Origin: Butyrivibrio sp. XPD2006
GTDB lineage: Bacteria > Bacillota > Clostridia > Lachnospirales > Lachnospiraceae
Direction of reading: 5' to 3'
Assembly: GCF_000420865.1 (NCBI RefSeq)
Contig: NZ_ATVT01000002.1
Coordinates: 186,001-250,000, forward strand
DNA: 64,000 nucleotides
Shown here: positions 1-9,902 of the stretch, piece by piece
Numbering within the stretch: position 1 is the stretch's first letter
Layout: each line of letters begins with the position of its first letter
The notes under the pieces: model-generated
Told to the model about the DNA's origin: nothing
Seen by the model: only the letters and a program-made list of their open reading frames with translations
The model's database searches: none
Translations under genes and position numbers: made by a program

Positions 1-32
1 TAAGGCCGAAGCACACTTATGCTCCGACCTTA
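1..32 (-). terminator. Hairpin after the adhesin gene
   Basis: A 13-nt inverted repeat (TAAGGCCGAAGCA and TGCTCCGACCTTA, two G-U type mismatches) with a 6-nt loop lies just past the stop codon of the adhesin gene. It fits an intrinsic terminator of the minus strand, but the expected U-tract would fall outside the window. Confidence 0.6.
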
Positions 33-48
33 GAATCGTTTATTTTGC

Positions 49-3000
49 TTAGTCTTTCTTTTTCTGAATTGCCATTATCAGGGCTGCTGCAGCTGCCATT
101 ATGATGATGACCACTCTGATATATCCCATGGCGTCATCTGAGGTCACACCTCTTCTTGCACCAAGTACCTCCGGAAGGTCTGCACTTCTGCTTGCTCCCA
201 TTACAACAGGCTCGCTTGCCAACGCAACAGGCTCACCGGTCAACGTAACAGGCTCACTTGCCAGCGCAACGGGCTCCCCATCAGGGATTTCGAAAGTTAC
301 TGGCTCCTGAGGAGATGAAGGATTCTCAGTCTGAGCAGGTTCTGCAGGGCTTACAGGAACTACAGGATCTGCCGGATCTTCAGGAGTTACGGGATCTACC
401 GGATCAATTGGATCTACCGGATCAACAGGGTCTACCGGAGTTGCAGGGTCTATTGGATCGACCGGATCTTCAGGATCAACAGGATCAACCGGGTCAATCA
501 GATCATCAGGATCTATTGGATCTACAGGGTCTGCAGGATCTACAGGGTCGACCGGATCTTCAGGGTCCTCAGGATCAACAGGGTCCTCAGGCTTGAGGAT
601 ATTGTTAAATGTAGCTCTGTTTGTACCAAGGAAAGAGATCAGCGCTGCGTGCATCTCATCGTTTGCCTTGAAAGAATAATCGCTCTCATCCATCAAAGTC
701 TCGGTGCCATCTGATATTCTGTAAATACTTACTTTTTCTATCTCATATTTATCAAGACTGAATTCTTTACCTCCGACCTTCTGGGCAGTGGCATTTTTGT
801 GGACCTTAACTTCAAGTCTGTACTTTGTTTCATCTCTTATAACATTACTGTCCTCAACTTCATCTTCAGCAAGGAAGTAATTGTATGTTGCAGAATCTCC
901 TTCTCCGGTGAAATTCTTCTGGTTAAAAGAGATTTTGCCGGAAAATCCGATCTGTCCCTGAGAATCATTCATTCCGCTGAGCACTTTCTCGCCGTTTTCA
1001 TCAGTCACTGAGAATGAATACACTCTGTTCTCCATGGAAAGCTGTTCTCCCTCCGGTGTGAAGAGCGCTTTTGTGGCTGAAATCTGCAGTGACTTACCTA
1101 CGGAGATAGCATTTGCTCTGGGGTTACCCACTATCATATATCCGTTACTGAGAATACCCCCACCGTGTGTATATGATTCATTATTTATGATCTTAACAAG
1201 AGCATCTTTCTTTGCCTTTTGAAGCGCATCATCACCTACAAGCTGAGCGGTAATTCCCATAACATAGCTGGCAACATAGAGGCTGTCATCTTCTGAAATC
1301 TGAGACTGATCTACGCTTCCCTTTACATCGGCACCTCCAAATACAGACTTTTCTACAATACTGTTCAGAGCACAGAAATAGTCATCGTATCCGCTCTCCA
1401 TGAATGTAGGATTCTGCTCTGCATAAGTGTGATCATCATGCTTGGCTGATCCTTCTCCGGAAACATGTATGTTGTTCCTGTCTCCGCCTTTGTTGTTAAA
1501 TACCATGGCAAGACTGTCATCATCACCAAAGACAAATACACGTCCTGTTGAACAGCCTGCAAGTCCGCCACCAAAGCCTCCTGCAGTATTACCTGTTATC
1601 AGAGTTTCTGAAGGTACGACTATGCTTGATGCGTCAGATACGAAGATTGCTCCGCCGCCCCAGTCCTGATAGGATTCATTCGGATTTCCATTCTTGTCGT
1701 ATCCGGTCTTATTACCTTCGAGTAATCCGCTTTCAAGAGATGCTGAATTGTTACCACCTCTGAAATTACCGATAATTGCTATTGCTCCGCCTTCATGTTT
1801 CTCAGCGATATTACCGCTATAAGTTCCGTTGATATAAAGCTCATTTCCCTCGAAAAGAATCGCACCTCCGCTGGAAAGCGCATAGTTATTTGCAAAGGTA
1901 TTACTCTGATCAACTGTAAGATTCTTTTGTCCCTTGTAATAAATGGCTCCACCACCGGATCCCCAGCCATCCTGATACGAAGAGTTGTTTGTGAAAGTCA
2001 TCTGACTGAGCACAAGATCATCTTCAAAGTCACGTAAGCTGATTGCACCACCTTTTAATCCGGCAGTATTATCCGTGAAGCTGTTTTTCGTTTCGGCATC
2101 AGATAAAAACACTGATTTCTCGGCGTAGATAGCACCACCATCAACCTTTGCCTTGTTACCCGAAAAAGTGTTATTTCCCAGTGTTGTGAGTGTGGATCCT
2201 GTTGCGAAAATAGCTCCGCCGTTTGTTTTATTGCTGTTATCTGTAAAATTGCAGTTCTCAATTTTAAGCTGCGCATTGTTTGCAAACACGGCATTGTTAA
2301 GCTTTGAAACAGTAACTCCCTGAAGGCTTACGCTTGAACCGTTGTTGCACTCAAATGCAGCTCCGACATCCTCAGATTCCTGCTGTCCGGTTACAGTACC
2401 ATTCAGTACAGTAAGGCTCTTTCCTTCATCAACAGCAAAAGTAGCTGTGGACTGAGCTACAGTAATCGTCTTGCCATCAAGGTTAAGAATTGTTTCATCT
2501 TTGCCTGCTACGCCATCAAGGCCGCTTCCGACTTTAACCCATCCCTGCTGAACTGTTATGTCCTGAGTGAGCTTTATCGCTCCACCCTTCTTAAGTGCTT
2601 CGCGAAGCTGCTCCTCGTTCTCAACGAGTGTGTATTCCGGTTCCAGAGATAATGATGTTATCTGACCTTCTCCATTGTTCTGAGCATTATCACCGCTTTG
2701 ACCATCTGCATTGTTCTGACCATTCAATTCCTGCTTATTTTCATCTTTCGTGTCATCTGCAGGATTCTGAATATTCGAAACAGGCTCTGTGCTCTGAGCA
2801 GGTACTGGATTCTCTTCAGGAAATGAATTTCCTTCAGGTACCTTATCCTCCTCAGGTACTACATTCTGAGCAGGCTGAACCTGCTGTAATACAACTACAT
2901 CATCCTGTGCAGGAATTGTAACAGGCTCTTCTATGATATCCTGCTTAGGATCAATATCTTCTGTTGCATAAACTGTTGTGCTAAACTGTGAAACCAGCAT

Positions 3001-3060
3001 AAATGCTGTAAGGCTCATTAGCGCTATAGATTTACATGCCTTGTAAAACCTCTTCTTCAT
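49..3060 (-). CDS. Surface adhesin: beta-helix, pilin-like domain, Pro-Asp stalk, C-terminal anchor
   Basis: Predicted secreted, cell-surface anchored protein of 1003 residues. An N-terminal signal peptide (KKRFYK followed by a hydrophobic stretch ending near VYAT) leads into an acidic Pro/Gln-rich linker. Residues about 165-550 are rich in short N-G-G-A-I repeats typical of right-handed parallel beta-helix proteins. Residues about 650-815 resemble the Spy0128/FctA pilin-like domain ([13 protein letters not shown] and a terminal FNN). A long PVDP/PEDP repeat follows, then EPVALAS repeats, a VLGARR motif, one membrane helix and a KKKD tail. The start at 3060 was chosen over an upstream Met because GAGG lies about 9 nt ahead of it. 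The ligand is unknown. No LPXTG motif is present, so the anchoring mode is inferred from the tail. Confidence 0.85.
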   Translation of the reverse strand: MKKRFYKACKSIALMSLTAFMLVSQFSTTVYATEDIDPKQDIIEEPVTIPAQDDVVVLQQVQPAQNVVPEEDKVPEGNSFPEENPVPAQSTEPVSNIQNPADDTKDENKQELNGQNNADGQSGDNAQNNGEGQITSLSLEPEYTLVENEEQLREALKKGGAIKLTQDITVQQGWVKVGSGLDGVAGKDETILNLDGKTITVAQSTATFAVDEGKSLTVLNGTVTGQQESEDVGAAFECNNGSSVSLQGVTVSKLNNAVFANNAQLKIENCNFTDNSNKTNGGAIFATGSTLTTLGNNTFSGNKAKVDGGAIYAEKSVFLSDAETKNSFTDNTAGLKGGAISLRDFEDDLVLSQMTFTNNSSYQDGWGSGGGAIYYKGQKNLTVDQSNTFANNYALSSGGAILFEGNELYINGTYSGNIAEKHEGGAIAIIGNFRGGNNSASLESGLLEGNKTGYDKNGNPNESYQDWGGGAIFVSDASSIVVPSETLITGNTAGGFGGGLAGCSTGRVFVFGDDDSLAMVFNNKGGDRNNIHVSGEGSAKHDDHTYAEQNPTFMESGYDDYFCALNSIVEKSVFGGADVKGSVDQSQISEDDSLYVASYVMGITAQLVGDDALQKAKKDALVKIINNESYTHGGGILSNGYMIVGNPRANAISVGKSLQISATKALFTPEGEQLSMENRVYSFSVTDENGEKVLSGMNDSQGQIGFSGKISFNQKNFTGEGDSATYNYFLAEDEVEDSNVIRDETKYRLEVKVHKNATAQKVGGKEFSLDKYEIEKVSIYRISDGTETLMDESDYSFKANDEMHAALISFLGTNRATFNNILKPEDPVDPEDPEDPVDPVDPADPVDPIDPDDLIDPVDPVDPEDPVDPIDPATPVDPVDPVDPIDPVDPVTPEDPADPVVPVSPAEPAQTENPSSPQEPVTFEIPDGEPVALASEPVTLTGEPVALASEPVVMGASRSADLPEVLGARRGVTSDDAMGYIRVVIIIMAAAAALIMAIQKKKD

Positions 3061-3097
3061 TTCATAAAACCTCATAAACTTCAAACACAAATACAAA

Positions 3098-3157
3098 ATA
3101 AAAACGTTTTTATGATTAAGTGATATGAATCATACCATAACGTTTTATAGTTTGCAA
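3098..3157 (-). promoter_or_regulatory. Adhesin promoter with LacI-type operators
   Basis: On the minus strand a -35 box TTGCAA (3152-3157) and a -10 box TATGAT (3129-3134) are 17 bp apart. The spacer holds an AAAACGTTAT half-perfect palindrome centred at 3141/3142, and a perfect 16-nt palindrome with core AAAACGTTTT lies at 3098-3113, just downstream of the expected start. A third copy (TAAAACGTTTTTA) sits upstream at 3221-3233. The core matches the operators at the phosphorylase and regulator genes. Confidence 0.6.
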
Positions 3158-3262
3158 TATACAGTTAACATTTTATTAATATCGCACAATTATCTCCCGA
3201 TTTAACGGTGTATTATTTATTAAAACGTTTTTATTGGTCTAAAGTATTTAATGATTTCGTCC

Positions 3263-3310
3263 AATAAAAAGCCGGAATACATCCCATTTTACTGGTTTGT
3301 ATTCCGGCTT
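3263..3310 (-). terminator. Intrinsic terminator of the phosphorylase gene
   Basis: A 12-bp stem AGCCGGAATACA / TGTATTCCGGCT with a 16-nt loop ends on the minus strand in a run of five T. It lies about 30 bp past the phosphorylase stop codon. Confidence 0.85.
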
Positions 3311-3338
3311 CTATTGCCAAATTTCCTGTCTGATCTTA

Positions 3339-5651
3339 TCAGTTAAGATGCCAGATATCTCTGTTATACTCTTTTATAGTTCTGTCTGATGAGAAGTAAC
3401 CTGCCTTAGCGATATTGGTAAGCATCATCTTCTTCCACTTATCGCGGTTTTCGTAATCTGCAAAGATCTCATCCTTCTTGGCGATGTAGCTCTCGAGGTC
3501 AAGGAGAGTCATGAACCAGTCCTTGTTAAGAAGCTCGTCATGGAGTCTCTTTAAGTTCTCCTTGTGACCAACCTTGAGGGCTTCCTTGCTTGTGATGAAG
3601 TCTACTGCCTGCTTAACCACTTTGCTCTTCTTGTAGTAATCCTTAGAAACATAATCAGCCTTCTTGTAGTGCTCGATAACTTCTTCTGCACTCGCACCGA
3701 AGATGTAGATATTGTCATCACCTACAAGCTCATGGATCTCTACGTTAGCGCCATCATCTGTTCCGAGAGTTACAGCACCGTTAAGCATGAACTTCATGTT
3801 ACCTGTTCCGGATGCCTCCTTGGATGCCAGTGAAATCTGCTCTGATACGTCGCAGGCAGGAATCAGTCTCTCAGCATAGCTTACGTTGTAGTTCTCTACC
3901 ATGACAACCTTCATATACTTGTTAACATCAGGATCGTTATTGATGATCTCCTGAAGAACAAGAATGAGATGGATAATGTCTCTTGCAATAACATAAGCAG
4001 GAGCTGCCTTGGCACCAAAGATAAAGGTGATAGGTCTTGCAGGCTTCTTGCCGCCCTTGATCTCAAGATACTTGTGAATGATGTAAAGAGCATTCATCTG
4101 CTGTCTCTTGTACTCGTGAAGTCTCTTAACCTGAATATCAAAGATAGAATCAGGATCAACCTCTACTCCCTCGTGCTCCTTGAGATAAGCAGCAAGCTCT
4201 TTTTTCTTGCCCATCTTGATCTCTTCGAGCTTATCAAGAACTGTCGGATCATCTATATGATCAAGGAGCTTCTCGAGCTTATTTGCATCCTTCTTGAAGC
4301 CATCGCCGATGGTCTGTGAAAGGAAGTCAGCCAGAGGATGGTTGCAGGAAAGGAGCCATCTTCTGAAGGTGATTCCGTTGGTCTTATTGTTGAACTTCTC
4401 AGGATAGATCTTGTAGAACTCGTGAAGCTCAGAGTCCTTAAGGATATCGGTGTGGATAGCTGCTACACCGTTGATTGAGAAGCCGTAGTGGATATCGATG
4501 AAGGCCATGTGGACTCTCTTATCCTTATCAATGATCTGGATCTTAGGTCTTCTCTTATATTTCTCGCGAATTCTCTTATCAAGCTCCTTGATATAAGGTA
4601 CAAGCTGAGGAACAACCTTCTCAAGGTACTCAAGAGGCCATGTCTCAAGAGCCTCGGCAAGGATTGTATGGTTTGTATATGCACAGGTCTTGCTTACGAC
4701 ATTGATGGCTTCATCCATTGAGAATGCCTTCTCCTCTACAAGGATCCTGATGAGCTCAGGAATGATCATTGTAGGGTGAGTGTCGTTGATCTGAATTACG
4801 GCGTGGTTATGAAGCTCGTGAAGGTCGTACTGACGCTCCTTCTGCTCTCTTAAGATGAGCTGAGCTGCGTTTGATACAAGGAAATACTCCTGGTAAATAC
4901 GAAGAAGATTTCCGTTCTCATCTGAATCATCGGGATACAGGAACAGAGTAAGGTTCTTATCAGTCTTGGTCTTGTCGAAGTCGATACCCTTCTTAACAAG
5001 ACTCTCATCGATTGTCTCGATATCGAAGAGACGGAGCTTGTTAACTCCTGTGTCATAGCCGACAACGTTCATGTTGTAGAGGCGTGATGTTACCTTCTCT
5101 TTGCCAAAAGACACTTCGAAGGTAGTGTCGGTTTTCTCAAGCCAGGACTGATCCTCGATCCAGTCGTTCTTCTCTGCGCACTGAAGATGATCTTTGAATA
5201 CCTGCTTAAAGAGTCCGAAGTGATAGTTAAGTCCGATTCCCTCGCCTGCAAGGCCAAGAGTTGCAATTGAGTCAAGGAAGCATGCTGCAAGTCTTCCAAG
5301 TCCGCCGTTACCAAGAGATGGCTCAGGCTCGCACTCCTCAATAGCTGCAAGGCTCTTGCCGTTCTTCTCAAGGATCTCCTTAACCCTGTCATAAACTCTT
5401 AAATTGATAAGGTTGTTGGAAAGAAGCTTACCGATAAGGAACTCCATTGAAATGTAGTAAACCTTCTTCTCTCCGTTGGAAACCTCTGCCACATCCATAA
5501 GACGTGTTGTCATCTCGAGAAGTACATAGTATGTCTCCTGATCTGACAGCTCCTTAAGATTCTTTCCGAATTTCTCATTAGCGATGTCTTCAAGCTGTCC
5601 CTCAAGATTGGTTACAAGTACATCCCTTTGCATGTTTGTGTGCTTTGCCAT
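3339..5651 (-). CDS. glgP: Glycogen/maltodextrin phosphorylase
   Basis: PLP-dependent glycosyltransferase family 35 enzyme that releases glucose-1-phosphate from alpha-1,4-glucans in the cytoplasm. The sequence shows the family hallmark [16 protein letters not shown] near residue 105 and the PLP-lysine region [14 protein letters not shown] near residue 620, and it ends with the usual SSDRTIKEY. At 770 residues it is at the short end of the family, as is common for bacterial maltodextrin phosphorylases, so substrate preference (glycogen or maltodextrin) cannot be settled. The start at 5651 is favoured over a Met 16 codons upstream because GAGGAG lies 7 nt ahead of it. It is monocistronic, with its own terminator and a strong double-operator promoter. 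The LacI-type gene 1.9 kb upstream is the likely repressor. Confidence 0.95.
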   Translation of the reverse strand: MAKHTNMQRDVLVTNLEGQLEDIANEKFGKNLKELSDQETYYVLLEMTTRLMDVAEVSNGEKKVYYISMEFLIGKLLSNNLINLRVYDRVKEILEKNGKSLAAIEECEPEPSLGNGGLGRLAACFLDSIATLGLAGEGIGLNYHFGLFKQVFKDHLQCAEKNDWIEDQSWLEKTDTTFEVSFGKEKVTSRLYNMNVVGYDTGVNKLRLFDIETIDESLVKKGIDFDKTKTDKNLTLFLYPDDSDENGNLLRIYQEYFLVSNAAQLILREQKERQYDLHELHNHAVIQINDTHPTMIIPELIRILVEEKAFSMDEAINVVSKTCAYTNHTILAEALETWPLEYLEKVVPQLVPYIKELDKRIREKYKRRPKIQIIDKDKRVHMAFIDIHYGFSINGVAAIHTDILKDSELHEFYKIYPEKFNNKTNGITFRRWLLSCNHPLADFLSQTIGDGFKKDANKLEKLLDHIDDPTVLDKLEEIKMGKKKELAAYLKEHEGVEVDPDSIFDIQVKRLHEYKRQQMNALYIIHKYLEIKGGKKPARPITFIFGAKAAPAYVIARDIIHLILVLQEIINNDPDVNKYMKVVMVENYNVSYAERLIPACDVSEQISLASKEASGTGNMKFMLNGAVTLGTDDGANVEIHELVGDDNIYIFGASAEEVIEHYKKADYVSKDYYKKSKVVKQAVDFITSKEALKVGHKENLKRLHDELLNKDWFMTLLDLESYIAKKDEIFADYENRDKWKKMMLTNIAKAGYFSSDRTIKEYNRDIWHLN

Positions 5652-5708
5652 TGCGTATCTCCTCTCATATGAATCCTTAGCAATAGTGTTATAAAACATA
5701 TTACTGTG

Positions 5709-5765
5709 GAAAACGTTTTCTCAAATTGACTTCCTAAGAATACCACAGGAAAACGTTTTCCGCAA
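5709..5765 (-). promoter_or_regulatory. Phosphorylase promoter with two LacI-type operators
   Basis: On the minus strand TTGCGG (5760-5765) and TATTCT (5737-5742) are 17 bp apart. A perfect 14-nt palindrome GGAAAACGTTTTCC (5748-5761) fills the spacer, and a 12-nt palindrome GAAAACGTTTTC (5709-5720) lies just after the expected start site. Their centres are exactly 40 bp apart. This geometry suits repression by a dimeric LacI-family protein bound at both sites. Confidence 0.75.
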
Positions 5766-5805
5766 GTATCATTTCAAAAATCTACAACACAGTGCTGACT
5801 GCTGT

Positions 5806-7539
5806 TTATACACTGCCAAGCTGCATCCTGTAATACTTCTCATACAGGCCGCCCTGCTTGATAAGCTCTTTGTGCCTGCCTCTCTCCTTAATTCCGTCGC
5901 CGTCAAGAACAATGATCTCGTCGGCTCCGAGGATAGTGGAGAGTCTGTGAGCGATGGTGATAGTCGTCCTGCCCACAGAGAGCTTTTCAAGACTCTCCTG
6001 AATATATCTCTCGCTCTCATTATCAAGAGCACTTGTAGCCTCATCAAGAATAAGTATAGGCGGGTTCTTCAGGAAAACTCTGGCTATAGCGATTCGCTGT
6101 TTCTGTCCGCCCGAGAGTCTTGCTCCCCTCTCTCCAACTTCAGTATCAAAGCCCTTTGGAAGAGTTTCAATGAAATCCAGAAGGTCAGCATTTTTCGCCG
6201 CCTCCACAATTTCCTCCATTGTTGCACCCTCTTTGCCGTAGGCGATGTTTTCTTTTACGGTGCCGTTAAAAAGATATACATCCTGCTGAACAATACCGAT
6301 GTACGACCTCAGTGATTTCTGTGTAACATCTCTTACATCGGTTCCGTCTATCATCACGCTTCCGCCGGTAACCTCATAGAACCTCGGAAGGAGTGAACAA
6401 AGCGTGGTTTTTCCGCCGCCGGAAGGTCCGACGATAGCCACGTTTTTGCCGGCATCCACATGAAGATCAACATGGTTAAGGACCGTCTCTTCTTTTTCGT
6501 AGGAAAAAGACACATCCTTGTAATCTATAACGCCCTTGACGTCCGAAAGCTCTTTTGCATCAGGTCTGTCAACAATCGTGGGCATGGTATCCATTACTTC
6601 ACAGAATCTCTCAAATCCCGCCATGCCCTTCTGAAGCTGCTCCGTAAACTCCACGAGAACATTTACAGGATTGATGAAAATGTTGATGTACAGGGCATAG
6701 ATTGCCAGATCTTCGCCGGTCATCTGTCCCTTGGCAATGAAATAACCACCGGCCACCAGGACAGTTACAAACATCATTCCTTCAAAGAAGTTATTGCCCG
6801 AAAAGAACAGCGCCATCTGCCTGTAGTTAGCTTTCTTTGAATCAAGGAACGCTGTGTTGGAACGGTCAAATTTCTTTTTCTCAATATCCTCTCCTGTAAA
6901 GGACTTAACAACTCTGATTCCTCCAAGAGTGTCCTGAAGAGAAGAATTGATACCTGCTATCTTCTTACGATTATCGGAAAATGTTGCTCTCATGCGTTTA
7001 TTCTGCGTCACGGCAAATACAGCCATGCATGCCACAACAAAAACAAGACACATTGTCATCGGCACATTGATGCGCATCAGAAGTATGAATGATCCGATTA
7101 TCTTGATTATTGAAATAAAAATGTTCTCAGGGCCGTGGTGTGCAAGCTCCGATATATCAAACAGATCGGAAACGAGCTTACTCATCATCTCGCCGGTATT
7201 GTGCGTATCGTAATAGGAAAAAGAGAATGCTTCAAACCTGTCAAAGAGCTCACTCCTCATCCCAGACTCGATCCTCGCTCCCATCATGTGTCCCTGGTAA
7301 GTAACATAGTATCTGCACAAAAGCCTTACCACATACATCGCTATAAGCAGGAATGCTATAATCCCGAGTCTGCTCAGTATCACACTGCTCTCTTCCAGGA
7401 AAAGAGTGCTTCTGAGTATCCTGAGGAACTGAGGAAATGTAAGGTCTATGATTGAGAGAATGGATGCACACAAAAGATCCATTAAAAACACGCCGATATA
7501 CGGCTTGTAATACGGTATAAATTTCTTTATCAGCTTCAT
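5806..7539 (-). CDS. ABC transporter, fused membrane and ATPase domains (exporter type)
   Basis: A half-transporter of 577 residues that should act as a dimer in the cytoplasmic membrane. Residues about 15-310 form the six-helix exporter domain. The ATPase domain follows with Walker A GPSGGGKTT (about 373), signature LSGGQKQRIAIA (about 476), Walker B ILILDEATSALD and the H-loop TIAHRLST. The substrate cannot be read from the sequence; lipid-, peptide- and drug-exporting members look alike. Its ATG overlaps the stop codon of the LacI-type regulator gene (ATGA), so the two are translationally coupled. That pairing is unusual for a sugar-type regulator and suggests the exporter is expressed with the regulator under the same operator. 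Confidence 0.93.
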   Translation of the reverse strand: MKLIKKFIPYYKPYIGVFLMDLLCASILSIIDLTFPQFLRILRSTLFLEESSVILSRLGIIAFLLIAMYVVRLLCRYYVTYQGHMMGARIESGMRSELFDRFEAFSFSYYDTHNTGEMMSKLVSDLFDISELAHHGPENIFISIIKIIGSFILLMRINVPMTMCLVFVVACMAVFAVTQNKRMRATFSDNRKKIAGINSSLQDTLGGIRVVKSFTGEDIEKKKFDRSNTAFLDSKKANYRQMALFFSGNNFFEGMMFVTVLVAGGYFIAKGQMTGEDLAIYALYINIFINPVNVLVEFTEQLQKGMAGFERFCEVMDTMPTIVDRPDAKELSDVKGVIDYKDVSFSYEKEETVLNHVDLHVDAGKNVAIVGPSGGGKTTLCSLLPRFYEVTGGSVMIDGTDVRDVTQKSLRSYIGIVQQDVYLFNGTVKENIAYGKEGATMEEIVEAAKNADLLDFIETLPKGFDTEVGERGARLSGGQKQRIAIARVFLKNPPILILDEATSALDNESERYIQESLEKLSVGRTTITIAHRLSTILGADEIIVLDGDGIKERGRHKELIKQGGLYEKYYRMQLGSV

Positions 7540-8525
7540 TTGATTATGTCCTCATATTTCATTCTCACGAGAGTATGAGGAAGGATAACTTCTCTGCCGG
7601 GCTGCCCCTGCATCAGGCGGCTGAGCTCATCCAGAGCTTCTTCGGATATCTTGACGAAATCCTGTTTCACCGTATTCATCTGTTTCCCCACATACCCCAT
7701 AAGTATTATTCCGTCAAATCCGCATACCGGGCGGAATATATCCATATCAATAAGTGCTTTCATGGCTCCGATGGCCATAAGGTCGGATGCGCAAACCACG
7801 CAATGGTGGTTTTTGGCAAACTTCATTGTGATCTCCCGGGCTTTGAGCTCGGAAAACTTGCCACTGCGTACAGTGAGCTTAAGGTTCTTTTCACTGCAGA
7901 GCTTCTTGATGCCCTCGAGCCTCTGTGCTGTAACATAGCCGTTTTCATCTCCGGAAATATATAGAACCTTTTTACACTTGTTCTCAGTGATGGTCTTTTT
8001 GGCCACGTCATACTGAGCCTGTACGTTGTCCACACTTATGCATGATGTCGAAGCTCCCGTCATTGGCGCATCCACAACCACCATCTTGAAGTGCTCACTC
8101 TTTATCAGCTTGTGGACCACTTTATCCTTGGTTGTGAGGCCGTATACTATAATGCCCTTGATACCCTGGGATTCAAAGTAACTTGTGACCTCCTCCACAT
8201 TCATGTCTTCAATCATCGATGTGAAGACAGTGATCACATCCAGCTGCAGCTCTTTTGCCCGGTGAACCGCACCGGAGATATACTGCATGCTGATCTCATC
8301 GCTGGCTTCAGTATTTAAATTGAATTTTATCAGGAGCGCTACTCTGCCGGTTTTCTTGGAAGAAAGACTTGCTGCCACTGCATTGGGCACAAAGCCTAAT
8401 CTGTCCACCACTTCCATTACCTTGGCTTTGGTGTTCTCGCTGACGTTTGGATAATTGTTAAGGACCTTGGAGACTGTTGAAATGGCAACTCCAGCCTCTC
8501 TGGCCACATCTTTGATTGAAACCAT
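7536..8525 (-). CDS. LacI-family transcriptional regulator
   Basis: DNA-binding regulator of 329 residues. The N-terminal helix-turn-helix is classic (VSIKDVAREAGVAISTVSKV), followed by the hinge region ending near ASLSSKKTG and a periplasmic-binding-protein fold that should bind a sugar or sugar phosphate. The effector is unknown. AAAACGTTTT-type palindromes of the sort LacI proteins bind occur in its own promoter, the phosphorylase promoter and the adhesin promoter, so local control of glucan metabolism plus autoregulation is the simplest reading. It is the first gene of an operon with the ABC exporter. A MalR- or CcpA-like role is possible but not shown. Confidence 0.93.
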   Translation of the reverse strand: MVSIKDVAREAGVAISTVSKVLNNYPNVSENTKAKVMEVVDRLGFVPNAVAASLSSKKTGRVALLIKFNLNTEASDEISMQYISGAVHRAKELQLDVITVFTSMIEDMNVEEVTSYFESQGIKGIIVYGLTTKDKVVHKLIKSEHFKMVVVDAPMTGASTSCISVDNVQAQYDVAKKTITENKCKKVLYISGDENGYVTAQRLEGIKKLCSEKNLKLTVRSGKFSELKAREITMKFAKNHHCVVCASDLMAIGAMKALIDMDIFRPVCGFDGIILMGYVGKQMNTVKQDFVKISEEALDELSRLMQGQPGREVILPHTLVRMKYEDIIK

Positions 8526-8560
8526 TTTTACCCCACCTGCCGGATTGTCTTTTAGATCTG

Positions 8561-8618
8561 CCAGGAAAGCGTTTTCCAGGCATAGTACTACTATATGACC
8601 TGTGGCACTATTTGTCCA
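8561..8618 (-). promoter_or_regulatory. Promoter and operator of the LacI-type regulator
   Basis: On the minus strand TGGACA (8613-8618) and TATAGT (8590-8595) are 17 bp apart. A near-perfect 20-nt palindrome with core GGAAAGCGTTTTCC lies at 8561-8580, over the first bases of the expected transcript. This is the same operator type and nearly the same position as at the phosphorylase promoter, so the regulator probably represses itself. Confidence 0.7.
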
Positions 8619-8656
8619 TAAAATATCTATAAAAAAAGCAATATAGCGCCTTGTAA

Positions 8657-8665
8657 TGATATAAT
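8657..8665 (+). promoter_or_regulatory. Extended -10 promoter immediately before the sugar-binding lipoprotein
   Basis: TGATATAAT is a perfect extended -10 (TGnTATAAT). The ATG of the lipoprotein begins only 8 bp after it, near the expected transcription start, and no Shine-Dalgarno sequence is visible. The transcript may be leaderless, or another promoter further upstream may be used. Confidence 0.5.
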
Positions 8666-8672
8666 TATAACT

Positions 8673-9902
8673 ATGAAAAAGATAAATTTTATCGCAATTA
8701 CAATTATACTTTCTCTGATACTCTCATCCTGCGGTTCTACACAAGTTGCAGGGGAAATAGGCACTAACTCCGCTGTGCAGAAGCCTTCGGCATCCGAGTC
8801 CACAGACGAACCCCTGCCCAAGACCTACGATCAGAGTTCTGTTAAAGTGCGCCCTGACGACGGCAGAACCGTAATTGGCATATCTATGCCTGATAAGCTG
8901 CTTGAACGCTGGAATCACGACGGAACTTTTTTGAAAGAACACTTTGAAAAAGAGGGTTGCGAAGTTGTTTTAAAATTTGCCAACAATCTGATAGACACAC
9001 AGATAAACGATATACGTTCAATGATTGATGAAGGAGCAGATCTTCTGGTGATAACAGCCGTGGATGGTGCCGCTCTTTCTTCGATTCTTAAAGAGGCTAA
9101 ATCACAGGGTATAAAAGTTGTAGCTTACGACAGACTTCTGATGAACTCAGATGCAGTGGATTATTATGTGTCCTACGATAACTATAAGGTCGGAGTTTTA
9201 CAGGCAGAATATATCATTGAAGCCCTGAGGCTTAAGACTTCAAGAGACAGTAAAAACATAGAATTTGTAACCGGGGATCCTGTAGATAACAATGCAAGAT
9301 ATTTTTATCAGGGCGCGGTTGATACCCTGCATCCTTATCTGGAAAACGGCAAACTCCGGGTGATTTCAAATCAACAGGGCTTTTATGAGACTTCAACTGC
9401 ACAGTGGTCAACTGACATCGCACAGCAGAGACTTCAGATCATATTAAACTCATATTATCCGGAAAATGTTAAACTTGATGCTGTTCTATGCGCCAACGAT
9501 TCCACTGCCCTGGGCGCAACAAGAGCGCTTGAATCAGATTATACCGGCACCAACAAAGTGATAGTTACCGGTCAGGATGCCGATGTTCCCAACATTTACA
9601 GCATCATTGAAGGAAAGCAGAGTATGACCGTGTTCAAAGCCCTCAGAGACGAGTCTGTTGTAGCCGTTGCTTTGGGCCTTGCAATCTTATCGGATGATAC
9701 TCCTGACGGACAGCTTATAACGAACTCAGGTTGGGGGTTTGATTGCACCTATAACACTACTGATTACGACAACGGAAGCAAGATTGTTCCTTCTTTCCTC
9801 CTAAGTCCGATCACTGTAACAAAAGACAATCTGGAGGAGGAACTGTTCGATACCGGCTACTACGCAAGAAACGGCGCAGGTTTAATCTACGCCGTTGAAT
9901 AA
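8673..9902 (+). CDS. Sugar-binding lipoprotein (XylF/ChvE type)
   Basis: Extracytoplasmic sugar-binding protein of 409 residues. A lipoprotein signal peptide ends at ILSSC (Cys21). The rest follows the xylose/multiple-sugar binding family: GISMPDKLLERWNHDG, NNLIDTQINDIRSMI, LVITAVDGAALSSIL and VVAYDRLL, with a later VLCANDSTALGA. These families normally feed a sugar ABC importer, but no permease or ATPase gene accompanies it here. It is divergent from the LacI-type regulator and overlaps the 3' end of the convergent GGDEF sensor by 21 bp. It may serve a transporter elsewhere or act as a ligand-presenting partner for a sensor; both are inference. Confidence 0.88.
   Translation: MKKINFIAITIILSLILSSCGSTQVAGEIGTNSAVQKPSASESTDEPLPKTYDQSSVKVRPDDGRTVIGISMPDKLLERWNHDGTFLKEHFEKEGCEVVLKFANNLIDTQINDIRSMIDEGADLLVITAVDGAALSSILKEAKSQGIKVVAYDRLLMNSDAVDYYVSYDNYKVGVLQAEYIIEALRLKTSRDSKNIEFVTGDPVDNNARYFYQGAVDTLHPYLENGKLRVISNQQGFYETSTAQWSTDIAQQRLQIILNSYYPENVKLDAVLCANDSTALGATRALESDYTGTNKVIVTGQDADVPNIYSIIEGKQSMTVFKALRDESVVAVALGLAILSDDTPDGQLITNSGWGFDCTYNTTDYDNGSKIVPSFLLSPITVTKDNLEEELFDTGYYARNGAGLIYAVE

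Noticed and set aside
258-596. Plus-strand Leu/Asp/Gln-rich frame opposite the Pro-Asp repeat of the adhesin
   Set aside because: It mirrors the repeat and has no start signal.
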